Source of the DNA: Anaeromassilibacillus senegalensis | GTDB lineage: Bacteria > Bacillota > Clostridia > Oscillospirales > Acutalibacteraceae | Assembly: GCF_021531715.1 (NCBI RefSeq) | Contig: NZ_JAFBIT010000003.1 | Span: 248,001 to 312,000, forward strand | Length of the DNA: 64,000 nucleotides | Reading direction: 5' to 3' | Shown: positions 1-7,281 of the stretch, piece by piece | Layout: each line of letters opens with the position of its first letter | How positions within the stretch are numbered: the first letter of the stretch is position 1 | The notes under the pieces: model-generated | The model's database searches: none | The model's input: only the letters and a program-made list of their open reading frames with translations | What the model was told of the DNA's origin: nothing | Program-made: the position numbers and the translations under genes

Positions 1-912
1 GCGCAGGTCGTGGACAGCGACGAGCACCGGCTCCTGATGGCGCTGCGCGACTCCGCCCTCGGCGACGAGGACGCCGTGCATGCCTTCTTTGAAAAGGTGA
101 TGGAGTCGTACCGTCCGGAGGGGACGTATCTGATCCTGCTCGCACACGAACCATACGACGTGCCGTACCGCGCAAAGGACGGCGCGAAGCTCGAGGATGC
201 TTCGAGCGAGGTGTACAGCTATGTGCTGTGCAGCATCTGCCCCGTCAAGCAGACGAAGCCGGTTCTGCGCTACGATGTGCCGGAGAACGCTTTCCATAAC
301 TGCGGTGTGGACTGGCTTGTTGCCGCACCGTCGCTCGGCTTCCTCTTCCCGGCTTTCAATGACCGAAGCTGCGACATTTACAGCGCGCTGTATTATACGC
401 GCGACGCGGCGGAAAGCCACGCCGATTTCATCGACGCCGTGTTCCGCTGTGAGCCGCCGATGCCCGCCGAAGAGCAGAAGGAGACGTTCGGCACGATTCT
501 CGGCGACGCGCTCGGCGAAGCGTGCAGCTTTGAGGTGGTGCAGTCCGTACATAGTGGGCTGTGCGGGATGATCGAGGAGCATAAGGTCAACAAGGAAATT
601 GAACCGCTCGTGATCTCCAAGGGCACGGTGAAAACGATGCTCACCGCCTGCGGCGTTTCGGGCGAGCAGGTGCAGTCGTTCGACGAGAAGTACACCGAGA
701 ACTTCGGCGATACGTCGCTCAGCCCGAGAAATCTTGTGGAGACAAAAAAGTTTGAGGTTACGATGCCGGACGTCACGATCCGCGTCAATCCCGAGCGCAG
801 CGATCTCATCGAGACGCGCGTCATCGACGGCGCGCGGTACATCCTCATCCGCGCCGAGGAAGGTGTGGAGGTCAACGGCGTGAGTATCCGTATTGAAGAG
901 GAAGAAACATAA
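1..912 (+). CDS. DUF4317 family protein, 5' end cut by window
   Basis: The frame is open to the left edge (the GTG at 10 is probably internal), so only about the last 303 residues are visible and the true start lies outside. The protein is soluble and acidic with no membrane segment or signal peptide. Segments such as YLILLAHEPYDVPYR and VCSICPVK-like text (SICPVKQTKP) match the clostridial DUF4317 family, whose function is unknown. The TAA stop is followed at once by a strong hairpin, so this is the last gene of its unit. The family call rests on remembered sequence character, not on a search. Confidence 0.72.
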   Translation, partial: AQVVDSDEHRLLMALRDSALGDEDAVHAFFEKVMESYRPEGTYLILLAHEPYDVPYRAKDGAKLEDASSEVYSYVLCSICPVKQTKPVLRYDVPENAFHNCGVDWLVAAPSLGFLFPAFNDRSCDIYSALYYTRDAAESHADFIDAVFRCEPPMPAEEQKETFGTILGDALGEACSFEVVQSVHSGLCGMIEEHKVNKEIEPLVISKGTVKTMLTACGVSGEQVQSFDEKYTENFGDTSLSPRNLVETKKFEVTMPDVTIRVNPERSDLIETRVIDGARYILIRAEEGVEVNGVSIRIEEEET

Positions 913-917
913 AAACA

Positions 918-957
918 GCGGGCATTGCCGATCGGAAAACCGGCAATGCCCGCTTTG
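918..957. terminator. Bidirectional terminator between convergent genes
   Basis: A 13-bp perfect stem (GCGGGCATTGCCG at 918-930 with its complement at 941-953) is followed by TTT, and preceded by AAAAA at 911-915, so it can serve both the DUF4317 gene and the convergent Na/Pi cotransporter gene. Confidence 0.85.
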
Positions 958-979
958 CTGTGCGAAAAATCAGGATGGA

Positions 980-2632
980 TTATACCGCCTCAAAAGCCAC
1001 GGGCTGTGAAATCTGCGCCATGGCTTCGCCAATGTTCAGAATGTGATCGCCGATGCGCTCGAAATCCGTGAGCAGCTCGGAATAGAGGACGGCGGATTCA
1101 TCGTCCGCGCCGTTGTGCATGCGCTGGATCTGGTTCTGCCGGAGCGCAAGCGTCATGTCGTCGATCTTTTGCTCCAGCTGTGCGATCTGCTCGAGCCGTT
1201 CGGTTGTGATCGATTCAAGCGGATAGACGAGCTGCATCGCCGCAAGGCTCACGTCCTGCATCTGCACGATTTCCTTGCGCACGGCTTCGGAAAACACAAG
1301 GTTCTTTTCCGCCATGCGCTTTGTGTATTCGCTGATATTCATCGCGTGGTCGCCGATGCGCTCAAGGTTGCCGGCAATCTTGAAGAACATACTGATCTGC
1401 GCGGAGTCGCGCTCGTTCGTTTCGTGGACGATAACCGTCGAGATGTAGCGCGAGATTTCTTTGTTGAGATAGTCGATCGTTTCTTCCGCATCCTCCACAT
1501 CGGGCAGCCGCTTCGGGATGCCGTCCAGCACGGTGAGGAAGCTCTCGCGGACATTCGTCTCCACGATTTCCGCCATGCGGTTCAGCTCGCGGCTGATGCC
1601 GGTCAGCACGATGGCGGAGGTGCCGATGCGGTGCTCCCGGGAGGTGTCCACCGGCTTGATGTACATCAGGCAGCGCTGGTTGATGTTTCCCGAGGTGTGG
1701 TCGGGCAGGATATGCTCCGCGATTTTGGCAAGCTGTGTGCCGAAGGGCAAAAGCAGAAGCGTTGTGGCGATATTAAACAGCGTGTGCATCGCGGCGATCT
1801 GCCCGGCGGGGCTTGCTGGCAGCATCGATTCGACGAGCGAGGTCAATGGCGTGAGCATACAGAGCACGGTGAACAGTGTGGTGCCGATGATGTTGAACAG
1901 AAGATGGATAATCGTTGTGCGCTTTGCGCTGCGGTTTGTGCCGATGGAAGCGAGCACCGCCGTGACGCAGGTGCCGATGTTCTGGCCGAACAGGATGTAG
2001 ACGGCGCTCGGCAGCCCGATGAGTCCGCTCGCGGCGAGCGTCTGCAGAATGCCGACAGACGCGGAGGAGGACTGGATGATTGCGGTAAACAGCATACCGA
2101 CGAGGATGCCGAGCAGCGGATTCGACATTTTCGTCATCAGGTCGATGAAAAACGCAGATTCCCTGAGCGGCTTCATCGCACCGCTCATCATCTCCATGCC
2201 GAGGAAGAGAATGCCCAGACCGGCGATGATCTGTCCCCAGTGATGCAGGACGGGCTTTTTGAGAAAGACGACAAACGACACGCCGATAAAGGCAAAGAGC
2301 GGGGCGAGCACGCCGACATCGAGCGCGATCAGGAGACCGGTGACCGTGGTGCCGATGTTTGCGCCCATGATGATCCACACCGCCTGTCGCAGCGTCATCA
2401 TGCCGGAGTTTACAAAGCCGACAGCCATGACGGTCGTTGCCGAGGAGGACTGGATGGCTGCCGTGATGCCTGCGCCGACGAGTACGCCGAGAAAGCGGTT
2501 GGCGGTGAGTTTTTCGAGGATACGCTTCATGCGGTTGCCCGCTGCAGCCTCCAGACCGGCGCTCATCATCTGCATTCCATAGAGAAACAGGGCGAGACCG
2601 CCGAGCAGTCCGAGAAAATCGCTGATTTTCAT
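980..2632 (-). CDS. Na/Pi cotransporter family protein with PhoU-like C-terminal domain
   Basis: The 550-residue protein has two inverted NaPi_2a-type repeats, each with the diagnostic QSSSA motif (QSSSATTVMAVGF near residue 60 and QSSSASVGILQ near 190), and about eight hydrophobic segments up to residue ~300. The last ~210 residues are helical and hydrophilic and resemble PhoU, with ISRELNRMAEI and two ERIGDH repeats. This layout is that of bacterial NptA/YjbB-like sodium-dependent phosphate transporters in the cytoplasmic membrane. The ATG has an AAAAGGAAC ribosome site 7 bases upstream. It is monocistronic, with its own promoter at 2674-2703. Direction of transport (uptake or efflux) cannot be read from sequence. 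Confidence 0.93.
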   Translation of the reverse strand: MKISDFLGLLGGLALFLYGMQMMSAGLEAAAGNRMKRILEKLTANRFLGVLVGAGITAAIQSSSATTVMAVGFVNSGMMTLRQAVWIIMGANIGTTVTGLLIALDVGVLAPLFAFIGVSFVVFLKKPVLHHWGQIIAGLGILFLGMEMMSGAMKPLRESAFFIDLMTKMSNPLLGILVGMLFTAIIQSSSASVGILQTLAASGLIGLPSAVYILFGQNIGTCVTAVLASIGTNRSAKRTTIIHLLFNIIGTTLFTVLCMLTPLTSLVESMLPASPAGQIAAMHTLFNIATTLLLLPFGTQLAKIAEHILPDHTSGNINQRCLMYIKPVDTSREHRIGTSAIVLTGISRELNRMAEIVETNVRESFLTVLDGIPKRLPDVEDAEETIDYLNKEISRYISTVIVHETNERDSAQISMFFKIAGNLERIGDHAMNISEYTKRMAEKNLVFSEAVRKEIVQMQDVSLAAMQLVYPLESITTERLEQIAQLEQKIDDMTLALRQNQIQRMHNGADDESAVLYSELLTDFERIGDHILNIGEAMAQISQPVAFEAV

Positions 2633-2673
2633 AAGTTTCGTTCCTTTTCTTCATTTTACTTTCTTTTAACGTG

Positions 2674-2703
2674 ATTATATAAAGAAAAATCATGGGGTGT
2701 CAA
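2674..2703 (-). promoter_or_regulatory. Sigma-70 type promoter of the Na/Pi cotransporter gene
   Basis: On the minus strand TTGACA (2698-2703) and TATAAT (2674-2679) are perfect consensus hexamers separated by 18 bases, about 40 bases upstream of the ATG. No Pho box was evident by eye. Confidence 0.8.
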
Positions 2704-2740
2704 TGAATTCGCACGAAACTTAACCTAGATTTAACATAGC

Positions 2741-2780
2741 AAAATTCCCCGGCGAGCCGGAAGGCTGCCGGGGAATCTTT
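2741..2780 (-). terminator. Terminator of the minus-strand epimerase/dehydrogenase operon
   Basis: Reading the minus strand, GATTCCCCGGC pairs with GCCGGGGAAT (2744-2753 with 2767-2776) and is followed by TTTT, 15 bases past the stop of the last gene. Confidence 0.85.
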
Positions 2781-2792
2781 TGAAGACGGAGC

Positions 2793-3629
2793 TTAAAGCC
2801 CGAGCACGTCGCGGATGTAGATGCGCGAGACTTCAGCCGAGTGGAAATTGCAGACCTCCGGGCGGTCGAGCTCCACGCAGAGCACGCCGTCGTAGCCGAC
2901 CTTTTCAAGCGCGGCCTTGACCTCCGGGAAGTTGACCGTGCCGTGGCCGAGCGCGCGGAAGGTACCCATCTTCGCGGGGCCCTCGGCGGTTCTCAGTGCG
3001 TAGGTATCGACGTCCTTGAGGTGCATGAAGCCGATGCGGTCGCCGTACTCGAGAATCAGCGCGGCGGGATCGATGCCCGCGAGCGTGGTGTGCGCGGTGT
3101 CAAAGCAGAAGGAAACGGCTTCCGGGTTCGTGTGCGCCGCAAAGTAATCGATATCGGACTTCGAAAACACGCAGGTGCCGTAATGCGGGTGGAAGCAGAC
3201 CGTGATGCCGCGCTCTTTCGCATAAGCGCCGAGCTCGTTGACGATTGTGCACATCTTGTCGATCATTTCCGGATTCGTCGGGCGCTCGCTCGGGCCGTCA
3301 TCGCCGAAGCCACCGTTCTGGCAGTTGTACCATTTGCCGCCGATCGCCGCGAGGAAATCGATCTGTTCCTTTGCGATGCGCAGGGATTCCTCCACGTCGA
3401 ACGTGAAATGGCCGTAAAGGTTTACGAGTTCGACACCGCAGTCTTTGGTGAGCTGCACAAGCTCCTGCGGATCGTCTTTATAGTAATCGCGGATAAACGC
3501 AAAGTTTTCCACATAGTCGTAGCCGAGAAATTTGCACTCGCGGAAGGACTGCGCGAGCTGCTGCTTTGCGGCTTCCGGCTCGCGGGCCGTGATCCATGTC
3601 CAGCCTGTATAACATACTTTCATCATCAT
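2793..3629 (-). CDS. Sugar phosphate isomerase/epimerase (AP endonuclease 2-like TIM barrel)
   Basis: A ~278-residue TIM-barrel protein of the xylose isomerase-like superfamily. Probable metal ligands sit at strand ends: His in CFHPHYGT, Asp in FCFDTAHT, His in MHLKDVD and Glu in CVELDRP, the usual pattern of myo-inositol/ketose epimerases and IolE/IolH-like enzymes. The frame extends to a TTG at 3644, but the AAGGAA ribosome site lies inside that extension. The ATG run at 3627-3629 (5 bases downstream) or one of the next two ATGs is therefore the start. It is the last gene of a three-gene minus-strand operon with a Gfo/Idh dehydrogenase and a second epimerase. Substrate is unknown; a role in turnover of a sugar released by the divergent glycosidases is inferred from position. 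Confidence 0.88.
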   Translation of the reverse strand: MMMKVCYTGWTWITAREPEAAKQQLAQSFRECKFLGYDYVENFAFIRDYYKDDPQELVQLTKDCGVELVNLYGHFTFDVEESLRIAKEQIDFLAAIGGKWYNCQNGGFGDDGPSERPTNPEMIDKMCTIVNELGAYAKERGITVCFHPHYGTCVFSKSDIDYFAAHTNPEAVSFCFDTAHTTLAGIDPAALILEYGDRIGFMHLKDVDTYALRTAEGPAKMGTFRALGHGTVNFPEVKAALEKVGYDGVLCVELDRPEVCNFHSAEVSRIYIRDVLGL

Positions 3630-3665
3630 TATGGTTCCTTTCAATATTATAAATATATATGGATG

Positions 3666-4871
3666 TCAGTCATCCAGAATGCCGTGGATGGGGTTGTGCT
3701 GCATCGGCGCGGTGCGTTCGTAATGGGTCTTGAGCGGGACAAACGCGCCCGATTCGCAGGATTTCGTAAAGCTTGTGAGAATTTCGAGCACATGGTGCTG
3801 CTGCTGCACATTCGCGCGGAAGCCGCGTCCGGTGCGCAGTGCCTTGCACATATCGGCGAGGCCAAGCGCGCGGGAGTTCTCCGCATAGTCGAACATCAGC
3901 GGAATCTCCTTGTAGCCGTCGTAGATGCCCGGCTGCGGGCGGTTTGTAAGTGCGGGATCGGTCTTCGGCGCGGCCTGGTCTTCGGGGCGCAGCAGGCGCA
4001 GCGGGCCGCCGAAGGTGTTCGGATCGGGGACAATCAGCGTGCCCTCGGTGCCATAGACCTCGAAACGCGCCTGTGCCGCGGGGCTGTAATACACGTCGAA
4101 GGTCGTGAAGATCTGCGCGATTGCGCCGCTCGAAAAGAGCAGATTACCCGCAAGGTAGGTGTCCACATCCACGTCGATGATTTCGCCGCAGTGCGGAGCG
4201 GAGGTGATGACGCGCCGGTCGAACGAGCGCTTTGTCATGCCCATCACGCCCTTGACCTCGCCGAGAAGCTGCACGAGCGCCGTCACATAGTACGGGCCCA
4301 TGTCCATCATTGGGCCGCCGCCGCGCTTGTAGTAGAATTCCGGATCGGGGTGCCACGTCTCATGGCCGTGGCAGACCATCGCACAGCTCGCGCCGACGAC
4401 TTCGCCGATCATGCCGCTGTCGATGATGCGCCGGGCGGTCTGGATGCCCGCGCCCATGAATGTATCCGGCGCGCCGCCGAGGCGCAGATGCTTTTCCTCG
4501 GCGAGCGAGACGAGCTCGTTCGCCTCGTCCATATCGACCGCGAGCGGCTTTTCGGAATAGACGTGCTTGCCGTGCAGGAGCGCCTGCTTTGTGACCTCAT
4601 AATGCTCGTAGGGACGCGTGAGGTTCAAAATGACCTCAACCTCCGGGTCGTTGAAGGCTTCATACATATCCTTATAGATCTTCGGCTCGGCGACGTCCGC
4701 GCCCTGCTCGCGCGCTTCACGGACGTACTGTGCGCCCTTTTCCGCGCGCTCGGGAATCAGGTCGCACACGCCGACGAGCGCGATCTCCCGGAAGGTTTTG
4801 GTAATGTTCTGCAAGTAGATGCCGCTGATCGCGCCGACGCCGATCATGGCAACACGTACGGGTTTTGTCAT
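3666..4871 (-). CDS. Gfo/Idh/MocA family NAD(P)-dependent oxidoreductase
   Basis: The 401-residue protein starts with a Rossmann fold (VAMIGVGAISGIYLQN, a GxGxxS-type dinucleotide loop near residues 10-15). The family EKP signature is present (HVYSEKPLAVDMDE near 125), and a C-terminal alpha/beta substrate domain holds DMGPYYVTAL. Family members oxidise or reduce sugars, inositols or amino sugars. The gene lies 18 bases downstream of the upstream epimerase stop and 36 bases ahead of the second epimerase, so all three are probably cotranscribed. A start-proximal AGGAAG is visible. A dehydrogenase flanked by two TIM-barrel epimerases recalls inositol or 3-keto-sugar pathways; this is inference, and the substrate cannot be told. 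Confidence 0.93.
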   Translation of the reverse strand: MTKPVRVAMIGVGAISGIYLQNITKTFREIALVGVCDLIPERAEKGAQYVREAREQGADVAEPKIYKDMYEAFNDPEVEVILNLTRPYEHYEVTKQALLHGKHVYSEKPLAVDMDEANELVSLAEEKHLRLGGAPDTFMGAGIQTARRIIDSGMIGEVVGASCAMVCHGHETWHPDPEFYYKRGGGPMMDMGPYYVTALVQLLGEVKGVMGMTKRSFDRRVITSAPHCGEIIDVDVDTYLAGNLLFSSGAIAQIFTTFDVYYSPAAQARFEVYGTEGTLIVPDPNTFGGPLRLLRPEDQAAPKTDPALTNRPQPGIYDGYKEIPLMFDYAENSRALGLADMCKALRTGRGFRANVQQQHHVLEILTSFTKSCESGAFVPLKTHYERTAPMQHNPIHGILDD

Positions 4872-4889
4872 GGTAAGACTTCCTTTCTG

Positions 4890-5750
4890 TCAGCTTTTGC
4901 CCTCAACGCGGGCGAAGATTTCCACGGCCTCGCGCACGGCATCCTCGGCAGAGAGCGCGTGAAAATGCGTGCGGCCCGGCTCGAACGGCTCGATCATGTA
5001 CAGCGCGTCGCTGCCCTTCGAGGCAAAGCGGGCGAGGATTTCGCGGCTGTCGATGATGCCGGTCTCCATCGGCAGACGGCGCTCGAGGTCATGCTGCTCG
5101 TCATACGGCACGCCCGCTACCGCGTCGTTCAGGTGGAGCATCACAAGGCGGTCGATGTGCTGTTCCATGTAGAGTAGCGCATCGCGGTCGCCGTTCGAGG
5201 AGCAATACCAGTGGAATGTGTCGAACGCGACGCCCACGGGGGTGTCTGCGGCGTCTGCGAGCGCCAGTATGCCTGCAAGCGTGTGGATAAACGGGTGCGG
5301 CTGCAGGCGCTGCAGCTCATGCGGTCCGAGAAACTCGAGTCCGTAGCGGATGCCATGCTCGTGAAGAATGCGGCTGACACGGCGCAGGCGGCGCACATGC
5401 CACTCGAAATTCTCGTCGTACGGGCGCGGGCCGGACGACCAGACATGGTTGTAGGCATAGCGGATGCCGAGCGCTTCGGCGGCCGCGGCGCGGCGCTCCA
5501 GCGCCTTGAGCGCTTCCTCGAAAGCCTCGTCGCCGAGCTCCCAGCTGTAAAAGTCCGCCGGCATCGGCATGAGGCCCCATGAAATCCCGTTGTCCCGCAG
5601 CACCGCGTCGGTTTCCCGCGCAGCCTGTGCGTCTTCCAGCAGATTGCCCGCCGCGCTCAGCGCCGGAATGCCGTGCCGCCTGCAAAGCGGAGCGAGCGTC
5701 CGCAGATCATGCGGCAGGCCCAGCATGGAGACGTCTAGTGTTTTCAACAT
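4890..5750 (-). CDS. Sugar phosphate isomerase/epimerase, second TIM barrel
   Basis: The 286-residue protein has a TIM-barrel epimerase pattern with likely metal ligands Glu in YGLEFLGP (~150), Asp in AFDTFHWY (~185), His in MLHLNDAV (~210) and Glu in PMETGIID (~235). It is only distantly similar to the other epimerase of the operon, so the two probably act on different intermediates. It is the first gene of the minus-strand operon, with a strong promoter at 5786-5814. The start ATG follows GGAGTTGATAGT. No signal peptide, so the protein is cytoplasmic. Confidence 0.88.
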   Translation of the reverse strand: MLKTLDVSMLGLPHDLRTLAPLCRRHGIPALSAAGNLLEDAQAARETDAVLRDNGISWGLMPMPADFYSWELGDEAFEEALKALERRAAAAEALGIRYAYNHVWSSGPRPYDENFEWHVRRLRRVSRILHEHGIRYGLEFLGPHELQRLQPHPFIHTLAGILALADAADTPVGVAFDTFHWYCSSNGDRDALLYMEQHIDRLVMLHLNDAVAGVPYDEQHDLERRLPMETGIIDSREILARFASKGSDALYMIEPFEPGRTHFHALSAEDAVREAVEIFARVEGKS

Positions 5751-5785
5751 ACTATCAACTCCAAACCCAAATGGGATTTGTCTGC

Positions 5786-5814
5786 ATTATAGCAGAGCCA
5801 ATACGCTTTGTCCA
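5786..5814 (-). promoter_or_regulatory. Extended -10 promoter of the epimerase/dehydrogenase operon
   Basis: Minus strand: TGGACA (5809-5814), 17-base spacer, TATAAT (5786-5791) preceded by TGC, an extended -10. Just downstream, 5761-5780 carries an imperfect dyad (CAAACCCA near TGGGATTTG) that could be an operator for sugar control; the operator is a guess. Confidence 0.78.
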
Positions 5815-5891
5815 GATTGAAAAAGACTGTTTTGCACGGAATTTATTAAAACATATCATAAAAATATATCATAAAAACATAGATTTAGGTA

Positions 5892-5920
5892 TAGACCTTT
5901 TACTCGGTTTGTGATATGAT
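5892..5920 (+). promoter_or_regulatory. Probable promoter of the GH172 gene
   Basis: TAGACC (5892-5897), 17-base spacer, TATGAT (5915-5920), 39 bases ahead of the GH172 start. The -35 is weak (4 of 6). It lies back to back with the operon promoter at 5786-5814, leaving about 80 bases for shared regulation. Confidence 0.5.
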
Positions 5921-5959
5921 GTGGGCTAATGGCAGAATGCCGAATGGGAGAAATACATC

Positions 5960-7027
5960 ATGGAAATGCATAATCTCAGCAAAATGGAAAAGAAAATCAG
6001 CCGCTCCATCAGCCCGGAAAACTTCACCGGCGAAAAAGGAAAGGGCGGCATGTGCCCGCTGGAGCAGGGCTCGGCGCGTCACGCGGCACGCGACCTCGGC
6101 ACCGGCTGGAAGGTCAACCCGTTCATCGTCCTGCAGCCGGGCGAGACGTTCACGATCGCCGATATCGAAGGCAGCGGCATCATCGAGCACATCTGGCTCA
6201 CACCGACCGGCCGCTGGCGCAACACCATCCTGCGCATGTACTGGGACGATCAGGAGCAGCCGAGTGTGGAGTGCCCTGTGGGCGATTTCTTCTGCATGGG
6301 CTGGAATGAATACGCCCAGCTTAACTCGCTCGCCGTCTGCGTGAATCCCGGCAGCGCGTTCAACTGCTACTGGCCGATGCCGTTCCGCAAGCGCGCCCGC
6401 ATGACGCTGACGAACATCGCCGAGGAGCCCGTTACGATGTATTATCAGATCGACTACGCCCTGTGCGAGGTCGCCGAGGACGAGGCGTATTTCCACGCCC
6501 AGTTCCGCCGCGTGAACCCCCTGCCGTACAAGGGCGTCTATACGATTCTCGACGGCGTCAAGGGCCGCGGCAAATATGTCGGTACCTACATGGCGTGGGG
6601 CGTGAACAACCGCGGCTGGTGGGGCGAAGGCGAGATCAAGTTCTACATGGACGGCGACAAGGAATACCCCACAATCTGCGGCACCGGCACCGAGGACTAC
6701 TTCTGCGGCTCGTACAACTTTGAGGATCCGCACACCCACGCAAACTACGCTGCGTTCTCCACGCCGTATTCCGGTCTGCATCAGGTCATCACACCGGATA
6801 CACTGTACAGCAGCCAGTTCCGCTTCGGCCTGTACCGCTGGCATATCACCGACCCGATCTATTTCGAGCAGGATCTCAAGGTTACGATCCAGGCGCTCGG
6901 CTGGCGCGAGGGCGGCCGCTACCTGCCGCTGCAGGATGACATCGCCTCCGTCGCATACTGGTACCAGACGCTCCCGACCGCCGATTTCCCGACCCTCCCG
7001 GATAAGGATTCGCTGGAAGTGATCTGA
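5960..7027 (+). CDS. DUF2961 / glycoside hydrolase family 172 protein
   Basis: The 355-residue protein has the DUF2961 layout: an N-terminal segment ending in GSGIIEHIWLT, then YWDDQEQPSVECPVGDFF, and the conserved block CGTGTEDYFCGSYN near residue 245. GTEDYF is the hallmark of this double-jelly-roll family. DUF2961 is now GH172, whose known members act on alpha-D-fructofuranosides/difructose anhydrides or on D-arabinofuranosides. There is no signal peptide, so the enzyme is probably cytoplasmic and works on an imported oligosaccharide. Start ATG has GGGAG 9 bases upstream. It is followed by a terminator and then a GH31 gene. Confidence 0.9.
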   Translation: MEMHNLSKMEKKISRSISPENFTGEKGKGGMCPLEQGSARHAARDLGTGWKVNPFIVLQPGETFTIADIEGSGIIEHIWLTPTGRWRNTILRMYWDDQEQPSVECPVGDFFCMGWNEYAQLNSLAVCVNPGSAFNCYWPMPFRKRARMTLTNIAEEPVTMYYQIDYALCEVAEDEAYFHAQFRRVNPLPYKGVYTILDGVKGRGKYVGTYMAWGVNNRGWWGEGEIKFYMDGDKEYPTICGTGTEDYFCGSYNFEDPHTHANYAAFSTPYSGLHQVITPDTLYSSQFRFGLYRWHITDPIYFEQDLKVTIQALGWREGGRYLPLQDDIASVAYWYQTLPTADFPTLPDKDSLEVI

Positions 7028-7057
7028 ACAGAACCGTCTGTCTCATAGGACAAAGAA

Positions 7058-7100
7058 TTGCCGCCCGCAAGCGTTAGGCCTGCGGGCGGCAGTGTTTTTT
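7058..7100 (+). terminator. Rho-independent terminator after the GH172 gene
   Basis: CCGCCCGCA (7061-7069) pairs with TGCGGGCGG (7081-7089) and is followed by AGTGTTTTTT. It separates the GH172 and GH31 transcription units. Confidence 0.88.
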
Positions 7101-7281
7101 CGGTATTTGTGAGTATCCGCAGAGGGAAGCTGGCGGGATTCCGGCAGATTTTGCATCAGAGCAAAAAAGTGCAATAAAATCTCAAAAAATTGATATGGAA
7201 TTCTGTGCGGATTTACGGTATGATAATCTTGAGCCGGTATATGCCGGAGGATTGTATGAAAAGACAGAAAGGAAAAGGATT

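Noticed and set aside
1043-2674. 543-codon open frame antisense to the Na/Pi cotransporter
   Set aside because: Shadow of GC-rich codon bias; His/Asp/Arg-rich text without domains, while the minus strand gives a clear transporter.
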